Shown here: positions 16,459 to 23,626 of the stretch, piece after piece | Layout of the letters: every line of letters begins with the position of its first letter | How positions within the stretch are numbered: position 1 is the stretch's first letter | Source of the DNA: an uncultured Acholeplasmataceae bacterium | GTDB taxonomy: Bacteria > Bacillota_I > Bacilli_A > Acholeplasmatales > Acholeplasmataceae | Assembly (NCBI GenBank): GCA_937983315.1 | Contig: CALKAH010000207.1 | Span: 1 to 26,641, forward strand | Direction: 5' to 3' | DNA length: 26,641 nt | Notes under the pieces: generated by a model | Database searches by the model: none | The model's input: only the letters and a program-made list of their open reading frames with translations | Told to the model about the DNA's origin: nothing | Program-made: the position numbers and the translations under genes

Positions 16459-17378
16459 GCTTGAACCTCCTCATGTTTAACGGTGAGGTTATCAATCAAA
16501 GGTGATACTGCACTCATCAAGATGATTGCAAATGTGACACCTTCTGCATACGTTCCAAAGAAGCGAATGATAAATGTTAAGAGTGCGAGTCCAAATCCAT
16601 ATAAAATTTTACCTTTGGTGTTTTGAGGTGCTAACACAGGGTCAGATGCAACAAAGAATGCACCAAATAAAAGACCACCAGTTAATAAAGAAAGGATGGG
16701 ATCACGTCCAAAGCTATCTTTAAAGAATAGATATGATAATCCTGTGAGGACAAAGAAGAATCCAAGATAACTCACAGGGACTTTCCAGTCTCTAACATTT
16801 AAAACAAGAAGTAAAACACCTAAAAGTAAGACACCTGCTCGAAATGTTTCACCCACAACACCAGGAGCTTGTCCAAATAAAAGTTGCGCTGTTGTGAAGG
16901 GATAGGGATTAGCTCCTCTAAAAAGACTTAAAAGAGGTGTAGCACCTGTAAAGAGGTCACCACCAGCATTTAACCAATTGGTTGACATCTGAACAGGGAA
17001 GGAAATCAAGACAAATAAGACACCTACAAGTGCAGGGCTAAAAATATACTTGCCACTTCCACCAAAAATATTTTTCCCAAAAAAGACCGCAAAGAATGTC
17101 GCAATACCGACAAGCCATGCGGGTACTCCTGGGGGTAAAATTAAAACCACCAAAAGAGGTGTGATCATCCATTCGGAATCGAATGGTCGTTTTCTAATCT
17201 TCGAAAATGCATAATCAATGATCAAACTGACTGCAAATGCAACTGCTGTTAATAGAAGCACTTGAAAACCGAAGATGAATGTTCCAATCGCAAGCAAAAT
17301 GATTAATGAGCCTGCAAATAGCCACGTGTTACGTGTCTTCAGTGCGTCGTTTTTAACCTTAAGGTTCGTATCACCCAT
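16455..17378 (-). CDS. nqrB: NQR subunit B, membrane flavin subunit (compact)
   Basis: 307-residue polytopic protein of the NqrB/RnfD family. FTGATPLL at residues 143-150 holds the expected FMN-carrying Thr147, and GKNIFGGSGKYIFSPALVG and VASDPVLAPQNTKGKI are conserved family segments. Vibrio NqrB has about 415 residues; here the N-terminal extension is missing, so by size it resembles RnfD. It is the first gene of the operon: a promoter lies upstream, ridA follows on the far side, and there is no nqrA or rnfC in between. It ends in TGA overlapping nqrC. Confidence 0.88.
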   Translation of the reverse strand: MGDTNLKVKNDALKTRNTWLFAGSLIILLAIGTFIFGFQVLLLTAVAFAVSLIIDYAFSKIRKRPFDSEWMITPLLVVLILPPGVPAWLVGIATFFAVFFGKNIFGGSGKYIFSPALVGVLFVLISFPVQMSTNWLNAGGDLFTGATPLLSLFRGANPYPFTTAQLLFGQAPGVVGETFRAGVLLLGVLLLVLNVRDWKVPVSYLGFFFVLTGLSYLFFKDSFGRDPILSLLTGGLLFGAFFVASDPVLAPQNTKGKILYGFGLALLTFIIRFFGTYAEGVTFAIILMSAVSPLIDNLTVKHEEVQA

Positions 17379-17440
17379 GTTGTCACCCTTTTCTATAAAA
17401 TCACTTAGATGGAATTGTAGACCACCGTATTTTTAACCAT

Positions 17441-17469
17441 ATTATAGCATTCATCAGCCTGTTTCACAA
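17441..17469 (-). promoter_or_regulatory. Extended -10 promoter of nqrBCDEF
   Basis: On the minus strand TTGTGA (17469-17464), 17 bases, then TGCTATAAT: a perfect -10 with the TGn extension. Transcription starts near 17434, leaving a leader of about 55 bases. This places the operon start right before nqrB and argues against a lost first gene in the same transcript. Confidence 0.75.
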
Positions 17470-17510
17470 ACGCTTAGCACTTCAAACGAATGATTTGTTT
17501 ACATTTGGCA

Positions 17511-17530
17511 CTTTGTAAATTATTACAAAG
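17511..17530. repeat. Inverted repeat upstream of the nqr promoter
   Basis: CTTTGTAA and TTACAAAG form perfect 8-bp arms around ATTA, 42 bases upstream of the nqr -35. The arm spacing resembles redox-regulator (Rex-type) sites, but the arm sequence does not match the Rex consensus, so no regulator is assigned. Confidence 0.4.
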
Positions 17531-17568
17531 AAAGACTACCTTATGATAAATAACTCTTCTATTTAGAG

Positions 17569-17596
17569 AAAAAAGTGCGGACGTTTGTCCACACTT
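17569..17596 (-). terminator. Terminator of the htpG-ridA unit
   Basis: On the minus strand AAGTGTGGAC pairs with GTCCGCACTT (one G-U pair) around AAAC and runs into T's. The stem begins within the ridA stop codon. Confidence 0.8.
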
Positions 17597-17972
17597 ATGG
17601 TTTGACTGCAATCGCATCGATTTCTATTTGAACATCTTTAGGTAATCTTCTCACTTCAACAGCTGCACGAGCGGGCTTATGCTCACCAAAAAAGGCTGAG
17701 TATACTTCGTTCATTTTCGCAAAGTCAGCGAGGTTTGTCATGAAGACCGTGCATCGCACAATGTGTTCTTTTTTCAAACCTGCAGCTTCAACAATCCCTA
17801 ACACATTTTCAAGCGATTGTTTGGTTTGTGCTTCAATGGTTTCTGAAATGAGTGTGTTGGTTTGGGGATCAAATGGGATCTGACCGGATACATAAAGTGT
17901 TTGTCCAGCCATCACGCCTTGGCTATAAGGACCCACTGCTTGGGGTGCACGTTCCGTTTGGATGGTTTTCAT
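17595..17972 (-). CDS. ridA: RidA family 2-iminobutanoate/2-iminopropanoate deaminase
   Basis: 125-residue YjgF/YER057c/UK114 protein that hydrolyses reactive enamine/imine intermediates made by PLP enzymes. The family signature is seen in APQAVGPYSQGV, LYVSGQIPFDP and the C-terminal RRLPKDVQIEIDAIAV, with the preceding Arg for substrate carboxylate binding. I start at MKTIQTERAP (17972), one base after the htpG stop (TAACATG), rather than at the ATG seven codons earlier, which overlaps htpG and has no ribosome site. Synthesis is probably coupled to htpG. Confidence 0.92.
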   Translation of the reverse strand: MKTIQTERAPQAVGPYSQGVMAGQTLYVSGQIPFDPQTNTLISETIEAQTKQSLENVLGIVEAAGLKKEHIVRCTVFMTNLADFAKMNEVYSAFFGEHKPARAAVEVRRLPKDVQIEIDAIAVKP

Positions 17973-17973
17973 G

Positions 17974-19854
17974 TTAACGTCCCGATGCATCAATCATCAG
18001 TTTGGTTAAGGTTTGAGCAAATAAGGTTGGGTTTTCCAAAGGTAATCCCTCCATGAGTAATGCTTGGTTGTATAAAAGTGATGCGTAATCATTAATCTTG
18101 GTTTCATCTTTTTCATAAACACGTTGCAATGCTTGGAAGAGTTCATGATCAGGATTGATTTCAAGAATGCGGTCAGCTTTCACATCGGTTTGAGTTGGCA
18201 TTTGTTTGAGAACTTTTTCCATCTCTAATGATAATCCTTCACCAGAAACTAAACATACAGCTGATTCCTTGAGACGCGCTGAAAGCTTAACATCTTTGAC
18301 TTGATCCTTTAAGGATTCTTTGATCGCCTTCAAGATGTTCTTGTGTTCTTTTTCTTTCTTTTTCAAATCTTCTTTCTTCGTATCATCAATGAAATCTGCT
18401 TCACCTTGTTGAATGGATTTAAAGGGGATCTCTTGATAGTTTTGCATCATTTGGATCATAAATTCATCGATTTCATCTGTTAATAGGAGAACTTCGACGT
18501 TCTTATCTTTCATCACATCCATTTGAGGAAGAGACATGATCGATGCTTTGGTTTTTCCTGATGCATAATAAATCGATTTTTGATCTTCTGGTTTACGATC
18601 GATGTATTCCTTCAACGTCATGTAGTCATCACTTGTTGATGTTTTAAACATAATTAAGTCTTGGAGTTTGTCTTTATTGAGTCCAAATTGATCGTAGATG
18701 CCATATTTAAGGGTAATCTTGTAGTTGTCATAGAACTCAATGTACTTATCGCGATCATGATTGAGCATGCTTTCAAGTTCGCTCTTGATCTTCTTTTCAA
18801 GATGAGATGCAATCTTTTTCACTTGCTTATTTTGTTGAAGCAGCTCTCTTGAAATATTTAATGATATATCTGCAGAATCAACAAGACCCTTCACAAACTT
18901 GAAGTAATCAGGAAGAAGGTCTTTGTTTTTGTCTTGAATGAATACACCTTTTGAATAAAGTTGAAGACCCTTTTCATAATGTTCACTATAGAAATCGTAT
19001 GCTGGCTTTTTAGGGATGAAAAGAAGTGCTGTATAGGTGAGCATACCTTCAACATCGGTATGAATGACGCGAAGTGGATTTTCATAATCATTGAAATGAT
19101 GTTTATAAAAATCGTTCATATCTTCTTCTTTGATGTCTGCTTTTGATCTTTTCCAAATAGGAATCATTTGGTTAAGTGTTGTTTCTTCAAGTTTTTCTTT
19201 TTTATCTTCTGTCTTTTTCATCATCATTTTGATGGGATAACGAACATAGTCAGAATACTTTTTAACTAAACTTCTTAATTGATAATCCTTTAAGAAGCGT
19301 GAATAATCTTCTTCAGATTCTTCATCGTTTTCATCATCTCTTAAATAAAGGGTGATGGTTGTACCTATTTCATCGCGTTTGATGTCTTCAATGGTATATG
19401 AATCTTCACCCGCTGAACGCCAGCGGTATCCTGTATCGCTATACGGTGAACGTGTTTCTACGACAACCTCTTTAGCTACCATAAAGGATGAATAGAAACC
19501 AACACCAAATTGACCAATGATGGATAGGTCTTTTGCTTCAACTTTTTCCATGAAAGCCTTAGATCCACTTTGAGCGATGGTTCCTAGATTTTCAATGAGT
19601 TCTTCTTCAGTAAAACCAATACCGTTATCTTTAATCTGCAATGTGCGATCAACGTCATTCGGTTCAAGCCAAATTTCATAGGTTGCTGATGGAACCTTTT
19701 GATCGGTTAGGGATAGATAATGACGTTTGTCAATTGCATCCGATGCATTGGATATCAATTCGCGAAGAAAGATTTCTTTTTGTGTGTAAATCGAATGAGT
19801 CATTAAATGCAAGAGTTTCTGTGATTCTGTTTTAAAGTTTTGTGTTTTTGCCAT
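17974..19854 (-). CDS. htpG: Molecular chaperone HtpG (Hsp90)
   Basis: 626-residue cytosolic Hsp90 dimer. The N-terminal GHKL ATPase shows Glu32 and Asn36 in ELISNASDAID, DNGIGF (77-82) and GQFGVGFYSSF (114-124). The middle domain keeps RELLQQN and the C-terminal dimerisation part is present; the length matches bacterial HtpG. The start at MAKTQNF is chosen by family alignment, with GGAGG about 10 bases upstream; earlier in-frame ATGs would include the promoter or ribosome site. It is transcribed together with ridA. Confidence 0.96.
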   Translation of the reverse strand: MAKTQNFKTESQKLLHLMTHSIYTQKEIFLRELISNASDAIDKRHYLSLTDQKVPSATYEIWLEPNDVDRTLQIKDNGIGFTEEELIENLGTIAQSGSKAFMEKVEAKDLSIIGQFGVGFYSSFMVAKEVVVETRSPYSDTGYRWRSAGEDSYTIEDIKRDEIGTTITLYLRDDENDEESEEDYSRFLKDYQLRSLVKKYSDYVRYPIKMMMKKTEDKKEKLEETTLNQMIPIWKRSKADIKEEDMNDFYKHHFNDYENPLRVIHTDVEGMLTYTALLFIPKKPAYDFYSEHYEKGLQLYSKGVFIQDKNKDLLPDYFKFVKGLVDSADISLNISRELLQQNKQVKKIASHLEKKIKSELESMLNHDRDKYIEFYDNYKITLKYGIYDQFGLNKDKLQDLIMFKTSTSDDYMTLKEYIDRKPEDQKSIYYASGKTKASIMSLPQMDVMKDKNVEVLLLTDEIDEFMIQMMQNYQEIPFKSIQQGEADFIDDTKKEDLKKKEKEHKNILKAIKESLKDQVKDVKLSARLKESAVCLVSGEGLSLEMEKVLKQMPTQTDVKADRILEINPDHELFQALQRVYEKDETKINDYASLLYNQALLMEGLPLENPTLFAQTLTKLMIDASGR

Positions 19855-19876
19855 AATGATTTCGCCTCCATTTACC

Positions 19877-19904
19877 ATTGTATCGAAAACAATAAGAATG
19901 TCAA
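19877..19904 (-). promoter_or_regulatory. Promoter of htpG
   Basis: On the minus strand perfect TTGACA (19904-19899) and TACAAT (19882-19877) lie 16 bases apart, about 20 bases before the start codon. No CIRCE (TTAGCACTC-N9-GAGTGCTAA) or CtsR heptad repeat is seen nearby, so class I/III heat-shock control is not supported. Confidence 0.75.
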
Positions 19905-19959
19905 GTAAAAATGGCAATCTATTGTATCAAGTGCCAATTTGTGTGAATCTATCGTAAAA

Positions 19960-19995
19960 AATGAAAAGCGGATCATCGATTGATGATATCCGCTT
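19960..19995 (-). terminator. Terminator after the ribonucleotide reductase gene
   Basis: On the minus strand a stem with AAGCGGA / TCCGCTT and inner ATCATC / GATGAT arms (AATC loop, one-base bulge) is followed by a T-rich run, 16 bases after the nrdJ stop. Confidence 0.75.
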
Positions 19996-20011
19996 ATGAA
20001 GCTTTATTGGA

Positions 20012-22198
20012 TTAGATTGCACACTTTTCGTAGTCACATTCTGGATTATTACAATGGATGCATCCTTGTTTTTTAACCAAAACATCACCACAGAGTGGGC
20101 ATAATTCTTTTTCAATCTTTTCAGGTGTATGTCCAGATGAAGAAACGGAGATGTGTGTGACATATTCTTTAACATCTTGAGTTTTCTTATTGATCCATTT
20201 TTCTTCGAGATGAACATGTGGTGGAATGGCTGGATTCAAATCTTCGGTGTTTTCATTAACGCCAGCTAAGATACCAATCTTTGCGCAACGATCTCTAAAC
20301 ACAGTTGCTCCCTTGAATCCTAACTTCCATGCCGTCTTATAGATATTCATGACATCATCAACGGATGCGCTGTTATGAAGATTGAATGTTGAACTGATAG
20401 CAGTATCCACATACTTTTGAATCGTTGCTTGTACGTGTGCACGATCCATAAATGAAATGTTTTGTGAGGTAATCAGTGCCCAATCTGGAAGTTGTTCTGG
20501 AGATACCCCCATCGCCTTCGCTAAAGCAAGTGGTGTCTTTTCCCAAATGGTAATGGTCTTTTCTTCTTCGAACATGGAGACAATACGACGTGTGTAGTTT
20601 ATTTGGAAGAATGGCTCAACACCGCCACTTACACCGAGAATGTTTGAAATTGAGCCCGTGGGAGCAATCGATAACAGTCTTGAGTTTCTCATACCATATT
20701 GCTTGATAAGTGCATCGGTATCTGGATCAATGCCGGTTTGATAGAATTTCGATTTTGAAATCTTTTCATAATCGAAACGAGGGAATGATCCAAGTTCTTT
20801 TGCACGTAGTGCAGATGCTTTTGCAGCTGCATTAAGCATACGACGCATGAGTTGATCAAGGAATGTTAAGAATTCTTTGCTACCATAAGGAAGTCTCATG
20901 GATAACGCTAGGTCTGCTAGACCCATCACACCAAGTCCAACTTCACGATATTGTCTGACGTGTTCTCTTTGTTCAGGAAGTGCATGACGATCGCCAAGCA
21001 TCGTGAGCAGATCATCTAGTGCAACAATCATTTCTGAGACGACAAAGTCAAAGCGTTCCCAGTCATACGCTGCATTTTCTAAGAAAGGATTACGTACGAA
21101 TGCATTAAGATTGATACTACCTAAGTTACATGAACCATGTGGCATAAGGGGTTGTTCGCCACAAGGATTGGTCGCTGTAAAACGAACATCATCATATTCA
21201 GATAAGAAATGATAGTCGTTCATATGGTCGATGAAGATGACACCTGGATCCCCCATGGTGTGTGCTGCATAACCGACAAGTTTTAATAAATCTTTTGCAT
21301 TAATCTTCTTTTCAATGATTTCATAAGGTGTTTCAAACTTCATGACCCATGTTTCATTATTTTCAACAGCATTCATGAATGCATCGGTTACGGCGATTGA
21401 AATGTTTGCACCATTGACTTTAGATAAATCAAGTTTTGTGGTAATAAAATCAATAATATCTGGATGATCAATGTTTAAAACAAGCATCAAGGCACCACGA
21501 CGATTATCTTGTTGAGTATTCAACGTGGTATGTGAATACTTTTCAGCGAATACCATCACACCAGGTGTGGTGTTCGAAGAGTTATTGACTTTTGCACCTT
21601 TAGGACGAATTTTGGATAGATTCATCCCTTGACCACCACCGTAAGAGTAGGTTCTTGCGATTTGATAGTCAACTTTATAAATGCTTTCCAAACTATCTTC
21701 GGGATCTTGAACAACATAGCAGTTCGAACCTGTGATGTTTCCATCACGACCGATTGCGTAGAGGTTACGACCACCGAAAATGGCTTCTTTGCGTCTAAAA
21801 ATCTTTTCTAGAGACGATTTACCGAAAGCGATGCGCTTAATGAAATCCTTCTTATCTTCGCCATTGATCAAATATTTCTTTAAGATTAAATCTTGGCGTT
21901 CATCGTTATCTCCCCAAGGGTTATCACGATCTGTCTTTTGCTTTTCACGGTATTTGATGTAAGAACGAGCTGCTTCATAGTACTTTTTCTTCATTAAATA
22001 CAATTCAACATCATCTTGAATTGTTTCAATCGCGACATCTTCGTTCTTGGCATAAGCTTTGGTGATTTCTTGTGCCTGCTTGAGACATTCCTCATCCGTG
22101 AATGTCAAACCTACACTGCGATAAGCTTTCTGCATCGCTGCAGCAATCTTATGCAGATCAAAGGGTTCTGTGGTACCATTGCGTTTGATAACGTTCAT
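20012..22198 (-). CDS. nrdJ: Adenosylcobalamin-dependent (class II) ribonucleotide reductase
   Basis: 728-residue enzyme that reduces ribonucleotides to deoxyribonucleotides with a radical made from coenzyme B12, independent of oxygen. An ATP-cone-like N-terminus (residues 1-90) precedes the catalytic barrel with Cys160 (GSNCYVV) and NPCGE at 344-348, which supplies the radical Cys346 and Glu348. PTGSIS lies further on. The C-terminus has CPLC (700-703) and Cys713, 716, 721 and 726, the Cys-rich tail typical of the NrdJ_Z family that re-reduces the active site. There is no class I small-subunit or class III glycyl-radical signature. AAGGGGA lies before the ATG. This is the one clear B12 user in the window. 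Confidence 0.94.
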   Translation of the reverse strand: MNVIKRNGTTEPFDLHKIAAAMQKAYRSVGLTFTDEECLKQAQEITKAYAKNEDVAIETIQDDVELYLMKKKYYEAARSYIKYREKQKTDRDNPWGDNDERQDLILKKYLINGEDKKDFIKRIAFGKSSLEKIFRRKEAIFGGRNLYAIGRDGNITGSNCYVVQDPEDSLESIYKVDYQIARTYSYGGGQGMNLSKIRPKGAKVNNSSNTTPGVMVFAEKYSHTTLNTQQDNRRGALMLVLNIDHPDIIDFITTKLDLSKVNGANISIAVTDAFMNAVENNETWVMKFETPYEIIEKKINAKDLLKLVGYAAHTMGDPGVIFIDHMNDYHFLSEYDDVRFTATNPCGEQPLMPHGSCNLGSINLNAFVRNPFLENAAYDWERFDFVVSEMIVALDDLLTMLGDRHALPEQREHVRQYREVGLGVMGLADLALSMRLPYGSKEFLTFLDQLMRRMLNAAAKASALRAKELGSFPRFDYEKISKSKFYQTGIDPDTDALIKQYGMRNSRLLSIAPTGSISNILGVSGGVEPFFQINYTRRIVSMFEEEKTITIWEKTPLALAKAMGVSPEQLPDWALITSQNISFMDRAHVQATIQKYVDTAISSTFNLHNSASVDDVMNIYKTAWKLGFKGATVFRDRCAKIGILAGVNENTEDLNPAIPPHVHLEEKWINKKTQDVKEYVTHISVSSSGHTPEKIEKELCPLCGDVLVKKQGCIHCNNPECDYEKCAI

Positions 22199-22268
22199 AA
22201 AAAAATCCCCTTTTTCTTTTCAATTTTTTATCCCCTACCGTATGTCTAGGACGAAACGGTTTACGTGT

Positions 22269-22297
22269 ATTATAAACCATTTAGAGGATGATTTCAA
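22269..22297 (-). promoter_or_regulatory. Promoter of nrdJ
   Basis: On the minus strand TTGAAA (22297-22292) and perfect TATAAT (22274-22269) are 17 bases apart, leaving a leader of about 65 bases. No cobalamin-riboswitch box and no convincing NrdR box are seen in the leader. Confidence 0.7.
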
Positions 22298-22317
22298 CAA
22301 CGAAACTTCATTATGTG

Positions 22318-22353
22318 AAGCGAAAAATTCTTTCGCTTTTGATACTTCGTATC
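22318..22353. repeat. Two adjacent small hairpins
   Basis: AAGCGAAA-AATTC-TTTCGCTT (8-bp arms, 22318-22338) is followed by GATAC-TTC-GTATC (22341-22353). They lie in the 250-base spacer between the DUF2804 gene and nrdJ. No T-run follows on the minus strand, so they are at best weak terminator or mRNA-end structures. Confidence 0.4.
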
Positions 22354-22448
22354 ATGCTTACATTTTTGAATAAAAAGAAATGGCTTCATCATAGGGTATT
22401 CCTCGATGAAAACCAAATGTAAATCTTGTTCATTTTGAGTTTTTGATA

Positions 22449-23471
22449 TTACCAGTGATTAACAACTTTTTCAGCAAATCCCATCATATCTTTAATCTCA
22501 ATGACATTTCCACTCGGAAGTGTAAAGGTTCCGCTGAATTTCCCGAAAACTTGATGTTGAATGGACTTGATGATCACGACGTTCGAATGACTATATCGAT
22601 CTAGGATTGGTGTGAACGTCAAGTTGATGTGTTTCTGTTCATCGGTGATCGTCCACGGTGACATAAAATCATCGTGTCGATCTTTATTTGGAATATTGAA
22701 GATGACATCATCATACTTAATGGTTTCATCACCGTAGAAAAGCATATTCTCTGTTGCTTTTGAGGTGTCACCAAATCCATATCCAAGATTAAATCCAATT
22801 TTCTTGTTTTGATAAACACCACTTAAACTAGACCAATACCATGTGTTCTTATATGTCCAAACGCCACGTCCCCAATCGAGCACACCATATGATCCATTAA
22901 AATCATAGATCTTATCACCTATTTTAACGTTACCTTTGGCCTTTAAAAGATTAATCTTTTGATTGTAATAAAAGTGTTTCTTCTTTTCAAATGGGGTGAC
23001 AATGACCATCGAGTCTTTGATAGTGGGTTCAAGTTGGAGTTCAGCTTTCAGATCTAGACCTTGTGTGAAATCTGAAATAGAAACAATAATATTTCTCTTA
23101 TTACCATTGATTCTGTATTCAAATGATTGTTTTTTTCTCTTAAAAATGACATCTCCTTTTTGAGAGGTGCGTGGTAAATTGAGTTTCCCGTTGGGAAACC
23201 ATCCCATTTTGGTCGATGATATTTCTTCTGGTTTTGAAAAATCAAAAAATGTACATGATGTTAACCACATGTAGCTGTTATCTGCAACCGTCAATGCAAT
23301 ACCATATTGATCATTTCCTATATAATAATAATCCCACTCTTTGATGCGCATACCTCTAACTTTCACCATATCGCGATCATAGTCTTTCACAAGTGATGTT
23401 GAATAACCCGCTTCGATGATATTTCCCTTAGCATCTAGTAGTGGACCTTTGGTCAATTTGTGCTGTGCCAT
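22449..23471 (-). CDS. DUF2804 family protein
   Basis: 340-residue protein resembling the DUF2804 family (PF10974), whose biochemical role is not established to my knowledge. The main signature is DWGRGVW at 199-205 followed by the aromatic stretch TWYWSS, and an N-terminal KGPLLDAKG segment. It is beta-rich and rich in Trp/Tyr, with no signal peptide or membrane helix, so it is probably cytosolic; a lipocalin-like fold is conceivable. GAGGGA precedes the ATG. A TTGACA occurs at 23526-23521 but without a convincing -10. It has no operon partner. Confidence 0.75.
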   Translation of the reverse strand: MAQHKLTKGPLLDAKGNIIEAGYSTSLVKDYDRDMVKVRGMRIKEWDYYYIGNDQYGIALTVADNSYMWLTSCTFFDFSKPEEISSTKMGWFPNGKLNLPRTSQKGDVIFKRKKQSFEYRINGNKRNIIVSISDFTQGLDLKAELQLEPTIKDSMVIVTPFEKKKHFYYNQKINLLKAKGNVKIGDKIYDFNGSYGVLDWGRGVWTYKNTWYWSSLSGVYQNKKIGFNLGYGFGDTSKATENMLFYGDETIKYDDVIFNIPNKDRHDDFMSPWTITDEQKHINLTFTPILDRYSHSNVVIIKSIQHQVFGKFSGTFTLPSGNVIEIKDMMGFAEKVVNHW

Positions 23472-23597
23472 CTGTCATCCCTCTTTCTATACTCTTCACT
23501 TTTAAGGATAACTCAAAAGATGTCAATGTCATCCTCGCTTGCTTCATTTTTAGATGATTCCTGTTTGCCTTCTCAAGCAAAAAACCCTGTTTTGACG

Positions 23598-23603
23598 TAT
23601 AAT
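23598..23603 (+). promoter_or_regulatory. Likely -10 box of the helicase gene
   Basis: TATAAT lies 24 bases before the helicase ATG. The hexamer 17 bases upstream (AAGCAA) is a poor -35, so this is only a tentative promoter. Confidence 0.4.
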
Positions 23604-23626
23604 AGAACTAGTAAACGAGGTCAACC

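Noticed and set aside
13548..17378. RNF complex (ferredoxin:NAD oxidoreductase)
   Set aside because: The subunit with a 2Fe-2S domain plus FAD/NADH reductase is NqrF, the E subunit resembles NqrE more than RnfA, and RnfB/RnfC are absent. The short B and C subunits leave some ambiguity, noted in the findings.
19855..20011. CIRCE or CtsR operator before htpG
   Set aside because: Only a 5-bp TGGCA/TGCCA repeat with a 15-base gap is seen; neither consensus is matched.
19927..20217. Minus-strand 96-codon frame overlapping the nrdJ 3' end
   Set aside because: It lies out of frame inside nrdJ and across its terminator; no ribosome site and no family resemblance.
22199..22268. Riboswitch or NrdR box in the nrdJ leader
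   Set aside because: ACCGT/ACGGT arms can form a weak hairpin, but no B12-box or NrdR pair with proper spacing is present.
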